Shown here: one piece after another, positions 34,650 to 43,636 of the stretch
Layout of the letters: each line of letters begins with the position of its first letter
How positions within the stretch are numbered: position 1 is the first letter of the stretch
Assembly (NCBI GenBank): GCA_902784425.1
Contig: CACZUS010000037.1
Location: 1-64,000, forward strand
Reading direction: 5' to 3'
DNA from: an uncultured Bacteroidales bacterium
GTDB lineage: Bacteria > Bacteroidota > Bacteroidia > Bacteroidales > Paludibacteraceae
DNA: 64,000 nucleotides
The notes under the pieces: model-generated
The model's input: only the letters and a program-made list of their open reading frames with translations
Told to the model about the DNA's origin: nothing
Databases searched by the model: none
Program-made: the position numbers and the translations under genes

Positions 34650-36191
34650 TTATATCTTTTTCTTCCTTCTTCTTCGTTTGTCATCACTACCGCTACCGCC
34701 ACCATCAACAGTCAACATTCCAAACACGGAATCCATAACAACCTTAGCTATTTCAAACGCTGCATTTTGTCCTCCAGCTGCTACTGATGTGGTATAAGCA
34801 CTTGTGTTAATAAGTCTCTGGTTTAACTTATAATCATTGACTCCATAAACTTCCATCGTATTGTAATCAACCACAAAATAAAGGTTATTGTTTTTGTACA
34901 CTTTGATTTGGTCAGAGACATTATCATCAAATGTGCCATTGCTTGCATAAGCTTTGGCAAGATTCAGATAGTAGTCCTCAACATCATTGCTTCTATTTGG
35001 GTCAATGGTCAATTGCTCAAACCTAACTTGGAACAACCTACTGATAAACTTTGCTTCCTGTGCATTGGTCACATGAAATTTCTTGGCCTCTCTCAACATG
35101 GTATTGTATTTCAGCCTGTTGAAGTCATATCCCATCTTAAACAACTGTTCCTTTCCAGCAAACACATTTCCATCCGAGTCAATTACAAATCCATATTTAT
35201 TCAGGACTTGCTTCAATTCATTTAGTGTATAGTTTGGATTGTTTTGAATATCATCCTGACCGATAAAATCACGGATGACTTCTTTTGCTGTTCTTATTTG
35301 GTTCTGCTTTTCATTGGGTTCCAAGAGATCTTTCAAATTCATCAACTCACTACCTTTGTAAACTGTCTTGTTTTTGTGGTCAATTACAGTATAACCGTAT
35401 GGCGTATCATAGCCATCTTTTGTATGGAACACCATATCTATCCCAAACTTGCTTTTCATTATCTGGGTAACCTGGCTGTACCCTCCCCCACCCTTATATT
35501 TATGCAACAAGGCTATAAGCTGCTTTTTTGCAACTTTATCCTTTTCAATAGCCCTATTACGCAAAATTATATCGTTGATTTTATCAGTGGAAATGGTTTT
35601 TTGAGTCTCTCCACCTTTAATGATGTTGATCGTACCATCTTTTTCAATGACCGTCCAACCAACACGTTCAAACAACAATTTGAACTGAGCCATGGTAGAG
35701 AAATTGTAAGCCGACAACTTTTTCAAGTCCTTATCTGCTTGCTGTGAGAAATCCAGACCGAGGATTTCATTCAATGCCTTTTGAGATCTGAGACGTTCAA
35801 AACTATCAGAAATCTTCTTGCCATTCTCATCAATCCTGATTGAAACAATATGCACATGATTGTTGGCGGTGTCAGAATGACCATAAATGATATAGGGCTG
35901 CTTGCCATATCCCATCTTTTCAATCCATTGTTCCCCTATTTTAGCTAATTGGTCGAAATCATGTTCTCTCTTTTTCGTTGAAATGGTTGCATGGAATTGT
36001 GGATTTTTGACATTGGTATTTGTCATCGCGTATGCTTTGAAATACTTTTTGAAGACAGCTTTGGACGGGTTATCCTCCAATCCACCAAAGTTCTTAGCTA
36101 CAAGCAATTCACTTTGACCTCTTTCATCTTTCTTCTCGTTGTATTCAACGGCATTGAAAGTAGTGGACGATGACAATATCTTTGCAATCAT
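34650..36191 (-). CDS. MOBP-type relaxase
   Basis: 513 aa. The relaxase domain occupies about 1-190: candidate catalytic tyrosine Y17 in NAVEYNEKK, and the three-histidine metal motif with H105, H112 and H114 (GHSDTANNHVHIVSIRID). The C-terminal half is unassigned and ends in a basic KRRRRKKKI tail. It should nick oriT and be carried into the recipient. Preceded upstream by a MobC-like gene after a 236-nt AT-rich gap. Confidence 0.9.
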   Translation of the reverse strand: MIAKILSSSTTFNAVEYNEKKDERGQSELLVAKNFGGLEDNPSKAVFKKYFKAYAMTNTNVKNPQFHATISTKKREHDFDQLAKIGEQWIEKMGYGKQPYIIYGHSDTANNHVHIVSIRIDENGKKISDSFERLRSQKALNEILGLDFSQQADKDLKKLSAYNFSTMAQFKLLFERVGWTVIEKDGTINIIKGGETQKTISTDKINDIILRNRAIEKDKVAKKQLIALLHKYKGGGGYSQVTQIMKSKFGIDMVFHTKDGYDTPYGYTVIDHKNKTVYKGSELMNLKDLLEPNEKQNQIRTAKEVIRDFIGQDDIQNNPNYTLNELKQVLNKYGFVIDSDGNVFAGKEQLFKMGYDFNRLKYNTMLREAKKFHVTNAQEAKFISRLFQVRFEQLTIDPNRSNDVEDYYLNLAKAYASNGTFDDNVSDQIKVYKNNNLYFVVDYNTMEVYGVNDYKLNQRLINTSAYTTSVAAGGQNAAFEIAKVVMDSVFGMLTVDGGGSGSDDKRRRRKKKI

Positions 36192-36427
36192 ACTTGATAT
36201 TCAAATCACGCTGCAAAGATAAACAAATATTCATATAGCGAATAATTATGAATAAAATAATTTCTTATTTTGAATATTTGTCTAAATGAATAAATATAGT
36301 TATAAGTAAAAATATATTTGTATTTTTATAACTTATAATATAATATGTATATAGATAATAATATCTAATTTTATATATTTGTATATTTATATATATATAA
36401 AAATATAATAAAAGAAAACGCAAAGGA

Positions 36428-36784
36428 CTATCTGATGATTTTCTTTTCCAACGATTCAATGGATCTCTCGCAATGAATAAGTTCTCCCAGCTTTTCATTC
36501 ATCTCTTGGACAACTGCTTCAGATAGTTTACCACTATTGATGCAGATGTTTGCATAGTGAGTCAACTGATTGATATTATTACCAATCTTCTGCATTTCAT
36601 GAATTTGTGCCTTGTACTCTTTCAAAAACTCGACAGCATTGATGGTAGCCTTCTCCCCACCAAATAGTTTTGCTCTGATGTAACCTGATACTGTTCTGCC
36701 GGATTCAGATGCCAACTGATGAAGAAGCTTCTTCTCCTCAGCCGTCATCCTGAAATTGTATTGCGTTTTGTTTTCTGTGCCCAT
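36428..36784 (-). CDS. MobC-like relaxosome accessory protein
   Basis: 118 aa. Ribbon-helix-helix at the N-terminus (QYNFRMTAEEKKLLHQLASESGRTVSGYIRAKLFGG) and the MobC region QIHEMQKIGNNINQLTHYAN near 70-95. Binds oriT and helps the relaxase. Same strand as the relaxase. The 36192-36427 gap is almost pure A/T, with small in-frame-looking pieces that are not called. Confidence 0.87.
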   Translation of the reverse strand: MGTENKTQYNFRMTAEEKKLLHQLASESGRTVSGYIRAKLFGGEKATINAVEFLKEYKAQIHEMQKIGNNINQLTHYANICINSGKLSEAVVQEMNEKLGELIHCERSIESLEKKIIR

Positions 36785-36990
36785 TTATATGATGTTTAAA
36801 AATCTGAGTCGCGAAGATTTTTCTTCTCAAAGCCTTCGAGGATTTGAGCAAGTTGGTTTTTGTTTGTATATACAAAAACACATCTTGCAATTAAAACCCC
36901 CACAGCAAAAATACAACTTTTTGCACAACCATCAATCAGTGTTTGAAAAAAATCTCATCCGTCCTGGACTACTTATTAAAATCTAAAAAT
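36785..36990. other. Candidate oriT region
   Basis: Lies directly upstream of the mobC-like gene. It contains a near-perfect inverted repeat CTCAAAGCCT (36826-36835) / AGGATTTGAG (36839-36848), 9 of 10 paired with a 3-nt loop, the kind of dyad found beside nick sites. No nick consensus could be confirmed. Confidence 0.45.
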
Positions 36991-37250
36991 ATAGAAATAT
37001 AATAATATATAAATGTATATTCTAATAATATATAGATGTATATTTTTATATTTTTAAATACAAAGAATATATATTTTAATAAATCTATAAATATATAATT
37101 ATTTATATATATAATTATATAATATCATATTTATATTTTAGTATAAATATATAAAGTAATAAGAAAAGAAAATATAAATATATAAATTATAAAATGTATA
37201 AATTAATAAACATATAAATATATATCGAAATACAGGAACAACATCAGGGA
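36991..37250. other. Extremely AT-rich intergenic block
   Basis: About 260 nt of almost only A and T (TATATAA-like repeats) between the candidate oriT and the NERD gene. No gene. Could be an easily melted segment helping strand separation at oriT or curved promoter-distal DNA. A similar block lies at 36230-36420. Confidence 0.6.
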
Positions 37251-37256
37251 AAAAGA

Positions 37257-37288
37257 TTTGGAAGTTGTAGGCGTTGTCCCTATCTTTG
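37257..37288 (+). promoter_or_regulatory. Promoter of the NERD gene
   Basis: TTTG (37257-37260), 20 bp, TATCTTTG (37281-37288), 19 nt before the ATG at 37308. Confidence 0.6.
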
Positions 37289-37307
37289 TCGCCGAAATAG
37301 TAGTGTA

Positions 37308-38054
37308 ATGGAGTCGTTTTTGTTTATCATTATACTGATTGCATTTATTGCCTTCCTTATCTTTCGTCCATCATTAGCCAATAGGAAAGGTAAAAGAGGC
37401 GAAAATGCTGCTGCCTGGTATCTTCACCGGTTGCCATCAGAATATGTGGTGTATTCAAACATCATGCTGCCGACAAACTACGGAACTACACAAATTGACC
37501 ATCTTGTAGTTTCACCGTATGGCGCATTTGTGATTGAGGTAAAAAACATGCAAGGTATCATCAGTGGACATGAGAACTCGGAAAGTTGGACGCAAAACAT
37601 CTATGGCCACAAATACGAAATTAGAAACCCAGTAAAGCAGAATATGGCACATATTATAGCGTTGAAATCTGTGTTCAAGGGTTTGATGAAAATGCCTATT
37701 GTCTCGATTGTGGCCTTCGGACATGAAGCGAGATTGAACGTGAGTGTGGATAATTCGGCCATCGTTTACATTAGCCAGCTTACCCAAGTCATCAAACAGC
37801 ATGAGGTGGTGTATATAGATAGGGGAGAGGTATCAAAATATTGTGCAGCCATCGAAGCTGCCAACATTCAGGATGATGATACTCGAAAGGCTCATGTAAG
37901 CAATGTTAGTAGTTATGTTCGTGATAGAGAAATTGCGATTGCAAATGGCCATTGTCCACAATGTGATGGAGACCTTGTTTTGCGGGAAGGAAAATATGGT
38001 CAGTTTTATGGATGTTCAAATTATCCTCATTGCAGGTTCACTCACAAGCCTTGA
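37308..38054 (+). CDS. Membrane-anchored NERD-domain protein with zinc ribbon
   Basis: 248 aa. N-terminal membrane helix (about 3-20), then a NERD (nuclease-related) domain at about 28-150: KRGENAAAWYL, NYGTTQIDHLVVSPYGAFVIEVKN (D and ExK of the nuclease-like core). A topoisomerase-type zinc ribbon ends the protein: CPQCDGDLVLREGKYGQFYGCSNYPHC. Roles of NERD proteins are poorly known. It sits between oriT and the iterons on the opposite strand. Confidence 0.8.
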   Translation: MESFLFIIILIAFIAFLIFRPSLANRKGKRGENAAAWYLHRLPSEYVVYSNIMLPTNYGTTQIDHLVVSPYGAFVIEVKNMQGIISGHENSESWTQNIYGHKYEIRNPVKQNMAHIIALKSVFKGLMKMPIVSIVAFGHEARLNVSVDNSAIVYISQLTQVIKQHEVVYIDRGEVSKYCAAIEAANIQDDDTRKAHVSNVSSYVRDREIAIANGHCPQCDGDLVLREGKYGQFYGCSNYPHCRFTHKP

Positions 38055-38070
38055 AGCCTTGTACTGCTTG

Positions 38071-38225
38071 AAATGTTCCCTATTTGTCCCCATCATGTTT
38101 TTGTTCCGAATAACATTTATTATGTTAAGTGGCGGAAAAATTTAAAGAAAAAAGGAACATTTAGGGAGCATTTGTGGATTTTGAAGCGACAAATAAGGAG
38201 CTTTTTATTCTCCGTATTTGTCCCC
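38071..38225. repeat. Outlying iterons in mixed orientation
   Basis: Inverted units at 38071-38091 and 38207-38225 (minus strand GGGGACAAATAGGGAACAT and similar) and direct units at about 38154-38172 and 38186-38205. Weaker matches than the main array. Confidence 0.65.
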
Positions 38226-38435
38226 GCTTCAATTTAAGGGCATTTTTTGCCCCTTATATGTCTTTTCCCTAATGTTGGGGGTGGGAGATGGAATAAAAGA
38301 CCTTTTTGTTGGTGGGAAAATAAAATAAAAGACCGATTGAAAAGTTGAAAGTCAATTAATTAATAGTAGTAGATATTAGTAAAGGCCGAATTTGAATATT
38401 TTTCTAATTGATTTACAATAATTTACAGAATTGTA

Positions 38436-38875
38436 ACGGGGACGAATTGGGAGCATTTTGGGGACAGATTCGGAGCATTTCGGGGACACTTTGGTGACAT
38501 TTTAGGGACAGATAGGGAGCATTTTACGCCTCTTGGAGACAGATAGGGAGGATGTAGGGCGTTGGGGACAGATAGGGAGCATTTCGGGGACAGATTGGGA
38601 GTATTTTGGGGACAAGTTGGGAATGTTCAGGAGACATTTGGGGAGTATTTCGGGGACAGATTGGGAGTTTTTATGTGCGTTGGGGACAAATAGGGAGGAT
38701 TTTTTTGACCTCAAAACCCCTGCTATTTTCTTGGTATAACAACATAAAATTAAGGCTTTTATGATAACAAGGTGACAGATAAGGAGCATTTTTTTGAGAA
38801 AGAAATCGAAACTTTATCGGTTCAACGGATAGGGACAGATGGGGAGCATTTCGGAGACAGATTGGGAGCATTTTG
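38436..38875 (+). repeat. Iteron array, probable oriV
   Basis: About fourteen directly repeated units of 21-23 bp with consensus GGGGACAnATnGGGAGCAT, most closely packed from 38438 to 38700 (starts near 38438, 38460, 38482, 38504, 38535, 38563, 38586, 38607, 38630, 38652, 38681), then at 38771, 38831 and 38852. It lies just downstream of the rep gene. This is the arrangement of iteron plasmids whose Rep_3 protein binds the repeats to start and limit replication. The whole gene-free stretch 38055-38946 is iteron DNA plus AT-rich spacer. Confidence 0.88.
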
Positions 38876-38946
38876 CGGCAAACAAAAAACGGGTGAGATT
38901 GAGAATTATAATCACACCCGTTTTGAAATTGTCTGATTTTCATTGA

Positions 38947-40002
38947 CTAAAGTCGTGGATCCAAATAGGTTATCAAAGATTTCATTAGATATTCTTTCTT
39001 GTTGATTATCTCATCAGCATGTTCTTGGAGATAGATAAACAAATCCATCAGCTTTTCTGTTGCTTTTTCAACGTTGTAAAGCGTTAGCAAGGGCAGTATC
39101 TTGTTGAAATCGGCATCTCCAATTTGAAAATGCGTAAACATGAGGGTTTTCATATTCTGCACATGGGAATTAAAATACTTCTCTTCCTCTACTGTCATGG
39201 CATTCCTAAAGATCTTAAAGTCAATCCTACGAGGTTGTTTCTCACCGTCGACAAAGACAGGCTTGTATTCGAACCAACAATTTGCATTTTTTTCCAGATT
39301 CTCTTGTGTCGGTTTCAAGATCCTGCGGTTGAAGTCCTTAAACTCCTTGTATTTGCTTCCGATACAAAGCCATTCTCTCAAATCCTCCATTTTCATGGAC
39401 CAGCCACCTTTGGCCAACCAAGAGCAGCACATGTAATAGAATTTGATGTTATAAGGACTATCAAGCGCAAACACAACCTCTTTAAGAAACTTGGTAAAGC
39501 CTCCTTGAACATTCAGGAACTTCTCTGCAATATCCTTATCAATGTTGAACACAACACTTTTCTGATACTTCTCAGGGATGGTAACATCCATTAAATGAGT
39601 GTATTTTGTTGCGTTTTTGCCAGCATAGGGGCTATCCACCTTGAACTGCACCGAAATCTTAGAGAACGTTTCCAATGCTGAACGGAGTTCTGCGTAGTGA
39701 TTGGACTTGACACCAAAATTCTTCATTGGCACGGCTATGGTAATCTTACCATACCTGTCAATGTCATTTTGGAAAAGTTCAAGTTGTGCGCTGTTATGAT
39801 GGTTGATGTTGCCATTAATGGCCTCTTGCATTGCCTCCATCACAATAACGAGAATACGCATTTGGATGACATTATAATCAGCCATCATGTTAGTGACATT
39901 ATTGGATTGCTTGATCCAGGTCTTGACCGAATCATCATCCAATACCAGATCTGTCTGTTGTTTTTTGCGCACAACAACGCTTTTGCTTACAGGTTTATTC
40001 AT
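38947..40002 (-). CDS. Rep_3-type plasmid replication initiator
   Basis: 351 aa from the ATG at 40002 (MNKPVSKSVVVRKK). An upstream extension to 40053 is open but is covered by the leader gene, whose end overlaps this ATG. Two winged-helix domains are expected: QMRILVIVMEAMQEAI near residue 50 and KFLKEVVFALDSPYNIKFYYMCCSWLAKGGWSMKMEDLREWLCIG (WH2 start) near 180-225. This is the RepB/RepA initiator family of Bacteroides plasmids. The iteron array starts 70 nt past its stop. Confidence 0.88.
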   Translation of the reverse strand: MNKPVSKSVVVRKKQQTDLVLDDDSVKTWIKQSNNVTNMMADYNVIQMRILVIVMEAMQEAINGNINHHNSAQLELFQNDIDRYGKITIAVPMKNFGVKSNHYAELRSALETFSKISVQFKVDSPYAGKNATKYTHLMDVTIPEKYQKSVVFNIDKDIAEKFLNVQGGFTKFLKEVVFALDSPYNIKFYYMCCSWLAKGGWSMKMEDLREWLCIGSKYKEFKDFNRRILKPTQENLEKNANCWFEYKPVFVDGEKQPRRIDFKIFRNAMTVEEEKYFNSHVQNMKTLMFTHFQIGDADFNKILPLLTLYNVEKATEKLMDLFIYLQEHADEIINKKEYLMKSLITYLDPRL

Positions 40003-40168
40003 AGCCATAATATTCAGCGTCATACTGCCATTTGTTAGACTTAGTTGTACCACAAACGACAGAGAACATAAATACCAACATTACATGGATAATTTTCCAG
40101 ATTACCTTTACAATTCCCAACACCATCTTTAACAAGCCTCTCAAAATATTTGTTACAGCGTTCATCAT
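39995..40168 (-). CDS. 57-aa leader protein coupled to rep
   Basis: 57 aa, MMNAVTNILRGLLKMVLGIVKVIWK at the start and a hydrophobic middle (about 12-40) that could be a membrane helix. Its end overlaps the rep start by 8 nt (ATGAATAA holds the rep ATG and this gene's TAA). It begins 9 nt after the stop of the 98-aa gene. Such overlap suggests Rep translation depends on translation of this leader. Too short to recognise by family. Confidence 0.6.
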   Translation of the reverse strand: MMNAVTNILRGLLKMVLGIVKVIWKIIHVMLVFMFSVVCGTTKSNKWQYDAEYYGYE

Positions 40169-40177
40169 AGTAGTTAT

Positions 40178-40474
40178 TTAGTAGGTAAATAGTTTATTAA
40201 GGCAATTCTCTTGTAACCAGGCTGCATCTGATTTAAACAAGATAAAAGCGAGTGAGCCCATTGGAGCGTCAGGATCATTCTGGTACTTGCGCTCATAAGG
40301 CCTATTCGTCCGGATAATGGCCATTCGTACATTATGTACAGCATCATCGTCCAACTTGGAAAGATACCGCTGTATACCGTCCAGTTCTTCCGGTGACACG
40401 ACATATTTCATCATCCTCACCAATTCCATCCGGCCACTACGTTTCATTCTATTATTTATCTCATATTGCAACAT
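40178..40474 (-). CDS. Hypothetical protein of the rep operon
   Basis: 98 aa, basic, soluble: KYVVSPEELDGIQRYLSKLDDDAVHNVRMAIIRT is the central part. Not recognised; position suggests a role in replication control. 32 nt after the stop of the 191-aa gene and 9 nt before the leader gene. Confidence 0.6.
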   Translation of the reverse strand: MLQYEINNRMKRSGRMELVRMMKYVVSPEELDGIQRYLSKLDDDAVHNVRMAIIRTNRPYERKYQNDPDAPMGSLAFILFKSDAAWLQENCLNKLFTY

Positions 40475-40506
40475 AAATCATTGAATTATATGCAAATAAA
40501 TACAAA

Positions 40507-41082
40507 TTAATTTGATTTCCATTCCTCTTCGCAAAATTCTTGCAGTACTTTATCAAGTCGTAGCAACTGTGAATCGGTCAAATTCTTAATACATCTAATC
40601 GCCAGTTTTTGACCCACTATCGTGCGAAAGTCTTTGGTTCTCTCCTTATTGTTGGTTTCCGTTCCGAAAGCCAAGCACAAGTCCTTGAAAGCCTCGAAAA
40701 ACTTGTCCCTTTCTTCTCCTGTTGTGATAAACTTCACCGCAATGGGTGCTGTCTTTTCCAACATGGGCTGTGGTGAGGATGCATATTGTCTGAGCTTGGC
40801 ATCGATAAGGCTTTCGTATGTCACATTATCCTTTCTGGTAGTGGATTTAATGTAATCAATCGTTTCTTGAGGGAACCTGAAACATATATGCTTGCGCTCA
40901 TGTCGCATCCAACCAGCCAGCTTGTAATTATTCTTGCCTTTTTGCGCCAGAACTTCTTCGAGAAATACAGATACGTTCTTGTCTGATTGCTTGGCGTATC
41001 CCTTTATTTCATCGATCAAATCAGTACCCAACGCTATTGAAATTCTAACTTTGTCTTCTTTCTTCCTTCCTCTTGTTTCCAT
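40507..41082 (-). CDS. Putative DNA-binding protein (AT-hook/RHH-like) of the rep operon
   Basis: 191 aa from METRGRKKEDK at 41082; the frame upstream covers the promoter. The N-terminus GRKKEDKVRISIALGTDLIDEIKGYAKQ resembles a ribbon-helix-helix preceded by an AT-hook-like RGRKK. A second RHH-like segment is ICFRFPQETIDYIKSTTRKDNVTYESLID. Likely regulator of the operon. Promoter at 41102-41131 with N19 spacing. Confidence 0.62.
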   Translation of the reverse strand: METRGRKKEDKVRISIALGTDLIDEIKGYAKQSDKNVSVFLEEVLAQKGKNNYKLAGWMRHERKHICFRFPQETIDYIKSTTRKDNVTYESLIDAKLRQYASSPQPMLEKTAPIAVKFITTGEERDKFFEAFKDLCLAFGTETNNKERTKDFRTIVGQKLAIRCIKNLTDSQLLRLDKVLQEFCEEEWKSN

Positions 41083-41101
41083 GCAATTATACTTTAGGCT
41101 G

Positions 41102-41131
41102 CAAATATACAAAGAATATTAAAAATAACAA
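41102..41131 (-). promoter_or_regulatory. Promoter of the replication operon
   Basis: Minus strand TTG (41129-41131), 19 bp, TATATTTG (41102-41109), about 20 nt before the ATG. Lacks the shared leader and box. Confidence 0.7.
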
Positions 41132-41223
41132 TACAAAAAAGTAAATAATTCATATTTCTTGGGTTCACCTCACGCCTGTGACCATCCTTTTCCCTTTGTT
41201 AATATTGGTTATTCTGAGAATGT

Positions 41224-41709
41224 TCAGGTCTCAATCGGTGTAAGGCCGTCGATGTGTTTGGCCTTACCGACAATGGCATACGCGAGGACGACACCACGTT
41301 TTGTAAGATCCAGGGCTGCAGCTGCTGTCGTCCCCGTTGAAATGCAGTTGTCGACAATCATAATCCGGCCTTCAGGAAGTTCTTCGGTGAGATAGAGACC
41401 GAGATAGTCCTTTTGTACATTACCACCGTTTTTCTTGATGTCATAGAATGTCTCACGGACAGCGCCTCGCATAATATCACAGACCTTGGCACCTGTCAGG
41501 CCTGCGATTTGTTCTGCAAGGTCCTTGGTATATGTGGCCACACCGGAATGGCCTGGCATCGGTATTAGGATAACATTAGGAGAAACGAACTTTGACATTT
41601 CGGCAGCTGCTCTTGAAATGCTTTTGGGATTACCGTTTTTCATTCCGTGAGCGATACTATTTCTTCCATGGCTATAGTATTCACCAGTGGTAATGTAATT
41701 GTACTTCAT
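41224..41709 (-). CDS. Phosphoribosyltransferase-like protein
   Basis: 161 aa from MKYNYITTGEYY; a TTG nine codons upstream is possible. The PRPP-binding loop is GRIMIVDNCISTGTTA (about 118-133), and NVILIPMPGHSG gives the first part of the fold, as in ComF/PRTase-type proteins. ComF-like proteins are linked to DNA uptake, and others salvage bases. Its role on this element is unknown. Expressed alone on the minus strand, after a long palindrome. Confidence 0.75.
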   Translation of the reverse strand: MKYNYITTGEYYSHGRNSIAHGMKNGNPKSISRAAAEMSKFVSPNVILIPMPGHSGVATYTKDLAEQIAGLTGAKVCDIMRGAVRETFYDIKKNGGNVQKDYLGLYLTEELPEGRIMIVDNCISTGTTAAAALDLTKRGVVLAYAIVGKAKHIDGLTPIET

Positions 41710-41749
41710 AGGGCTAAAGATTTGAGGATTAGACAAATTTTTTGCCCCT

Positions 41750-41877
41750 TCAAAGGGTTAAGTCTGATTAAGTGCAAGAACCTTCCAAAAAAATACGCTC
41801 AATGGAGGAAGATTTTTTTGGAAGCACCCATAGGGCCTGGTCTTGCTTCGTATCAGGATTAGACCCTTAACTTTGCA
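41750..41877. repeat. Large imperfect palindrome
   Basis: Perfect 13-bp arms CTTCCAAAAAAAT (41782-41794) and ATTTTTTTGGAAG (41812-41824), with outer arms GCAAGAAC (41774-41781) / GGTCTTGC (41838-41845), and further weak pairing outward around CAAAG...TCTGAT. Lies between the PRTase start and the methyltransferase end (41710-42096 has no gene). Confidence 0.6.
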
Positions 41878-41974
41878 AAGAAATTTGAGTAAACAGTAGG
41901 GTAGGGGACTTCCTGATGTTATGATGTCTCCTTGGATAAGTCGGAAACCATTGTTTTGTTTCCTATAAGATGTT

Positions 41975-42055
41975 GTCGGCCGGTGTCATTCACTGGCCGA
42001 CCGATAGACAAATCAGCCTGGGCGAACAACCAAGGAAGGCGACCGCATGGCCGCC
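41975..42055 (-). terminator. Hairpins after the DUF4942 gene
   Basis: GTCGGCC (41975-41981) pairs with GGCCGAC (41995-42001), and GGCGACC-GCAT-GGCCGCC (42038-42055) forms the stem found in the terminators of the family A copies. Probably the transcript end of the methyltransferase gene; the T-run is weaker than in the other copies. Confidence 0.45.
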
Positions 42056-42096
42056 ATCCTCACAAACAAATACTAAACTATGAAATACCCTATTTC

Positions 42097-43572
42097 TTAG
42101 CTGGCCAATGCCAATGACTGTTGGCTTTGGTTCTTGGCAGATTTGCGATACCTTTTTTCCTTCTTGGTGGTATTGCTCATGGTGGGCAAACTCCATCCGC
42201 GCACCTTGGCCACGGTTTGGTTGAACTTGTACCAAACTTCCTCATCGAGAAATTCAAGATGCATAGTGCCTTTCTTGAAGCATTTAATCCTGAAAAAGCC
42301 CCAGTTATACCATTGGCCAAACCATAACTGGTTTTCTATGTTGTAAAAATAATTGTTTTTCATAAACTCATCGTAATTATAACCCATGAGATTACAAAGA
42401 GCCTTGGTAATATCATAAAGCCCTTCATTGTTATCAATTCTAACGCCTCCACGCCAACCTATTCTGCACATATAAGGGATTATGAACTTTTTGTTAACCA
42501 TGTAATTGCTGTTAGTTTTCCATTTCTCGCCCGCTGTGGAGTTTTCGGATGAAAAACTACATATTTTATCAAAAGCATCACAAAGTGCCTGCTGGAAGAA
42601 ATTATCCCTATTCATAATGATAATCTCCACCATCTTATAGATGTTTTTCATGGTAAATGGGATGTTCTGTTGAAGTTCGACAAAACTATTGATGTTGGCC
42701 ATTACCTTTGACGTGATGAACTTCTCGATATTAAACTTTCTGAAAATCCATCGCCAAGCATCCTTTTGGACTTGTTTCTTGAACCTTTCACGGGTAATAC
42801 TTTCGGCATTGTGGCCTTTGGCTCCAAATTGGACACTCTTCGCGCCAATGCCGTCCAGTAAACCGTTGATGGTTTTTGAGGCCTCCATCACCGAATCAAA
42901 CTGCCTGACAGCTTCAACATAGCGATTGACGCAGTCGCGCACGAAGTTATAAGGCATAAGACCATATGCCGCATATTCCGGATCATCGGCTTCCTCGGTG
43001 AAATAGTCCTCAAACTCTATCTCATCGGTCTTTGGCTTGTAAAGTCTTAGAACGCTGACACAGACATTCGTCTGCCGTTCATCTGAATCCGCAAACACCT
43101 TGCCCAAATACTCGCTACCTCCATAGTTCTCCACCAGCTCGTTAATCCTCTGTTTGTCCTTGTCATCATAATAGCCATACTCCAAAATGTTACTGTTGGC
43201 CAATGACACGATTTCACAGCCGCCTGGGGCAATCTCCCAAGCGTGAAGGATATGCTTTCGGATGGTGGAGAAAGGCGGATTCATCACAATCATATCGATG
43301 TGTGAAATCTCCTCAGCTTTCAGTTTGAGGAAATCAGCTCCGACAACTTGGCTTTTCTCGGCCAAAACGGTACGGAGATCATCGTTGATTTCACAAGTGA
43401 GGACTTCCTTTGCACCCATTTTCAGGCAATAGTCCACAATATTGCCCGTACCGGCTGACGGTTCAAGTATGATTTTGTCTTTGACATCGGACACTTTAAG
43501 CATGTCAATGATAACCTTTTCGGGTGTCGGGTAAAAATCCCGATTGAAAATATTCTGATAGTTGGTACTCAT
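42097..43572 (-). CDS. DUF4942-type adenine DNA methyltransferase
   Basis: 491 aa. Motif I EPSAGTGN at 37-44, catalytic NPPF at 98-101, preceded by a FYPTP entry motif; residues about 210-450 are DUF4942. Probable N6-adenine DNA methyltransferase without any restriction partner nearby, so it may protect the element on transfer or have an epigenetic role. Promoter not of the shared type; starts MSTNYQ at 43572. Confidence 0.87.
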   Translation of the reverse strand: MSTNYQNIFNRDFYPTPEKVIIDMLKVSDVKDKIILEPSAGTGNIVDYCLKMGAKEVLTCEINDDLRTVLAEKSQVVGADFLKLKAEEISHIDMIVMNPPFSTIRKHILHAWEIAPGGCEIVSLANSNILEYGYYDDKDKQRINELVENYGGSEYLGKVFADSDERQTNVCVSVLRLYKPKTDEIEFEDYFTEEADDPEYAAYGLMPYNFVRDCVNRYVEAVRQFDSVMEASKTINGLLDGIGAKSVQFGAKGHNAESITRERFKKQVQKDAWRWIFRKFNIEKFITSKVMANINSFVELQQNIPFTMKNIYKMVEIIIMNRDNFFQQALCDAFDKICSFSSENSTAGEKWKTNSNYMVNKKFIIPYMCRIGWRGGVRIDNNEGLYDITKALCNLMGYNYDEFMKNNYFYNIENQLWFGQWYNWGFFRIKCFKKGTMHLEFLDEEVWYKFNQTVAKVRGWSLPTMSNTTKKEKRYRKSAKNQSQQSLALAS

Positions 43573-43636
43573 AACTCTAAAATTTTAGTTGTTTACATTA
43601 AACTTGACGGTTTAATTACGTGCCTTTAGTCCTCCA

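Noticed and set aside
36230..36420. Short frames in the AT-rich gap between relaxase and mobC
   Set aside because: Composed of Ile/Tyr/Lys from A/T runs only; no start context and no protein-like pattern.
38436..38875. Possible CRISPR array
   Set aside because: Units of about 22 bp are packed head to tail with hardly any spacer and lie next to a Rep_3 gene; these are iterons. No cas genes are seen.
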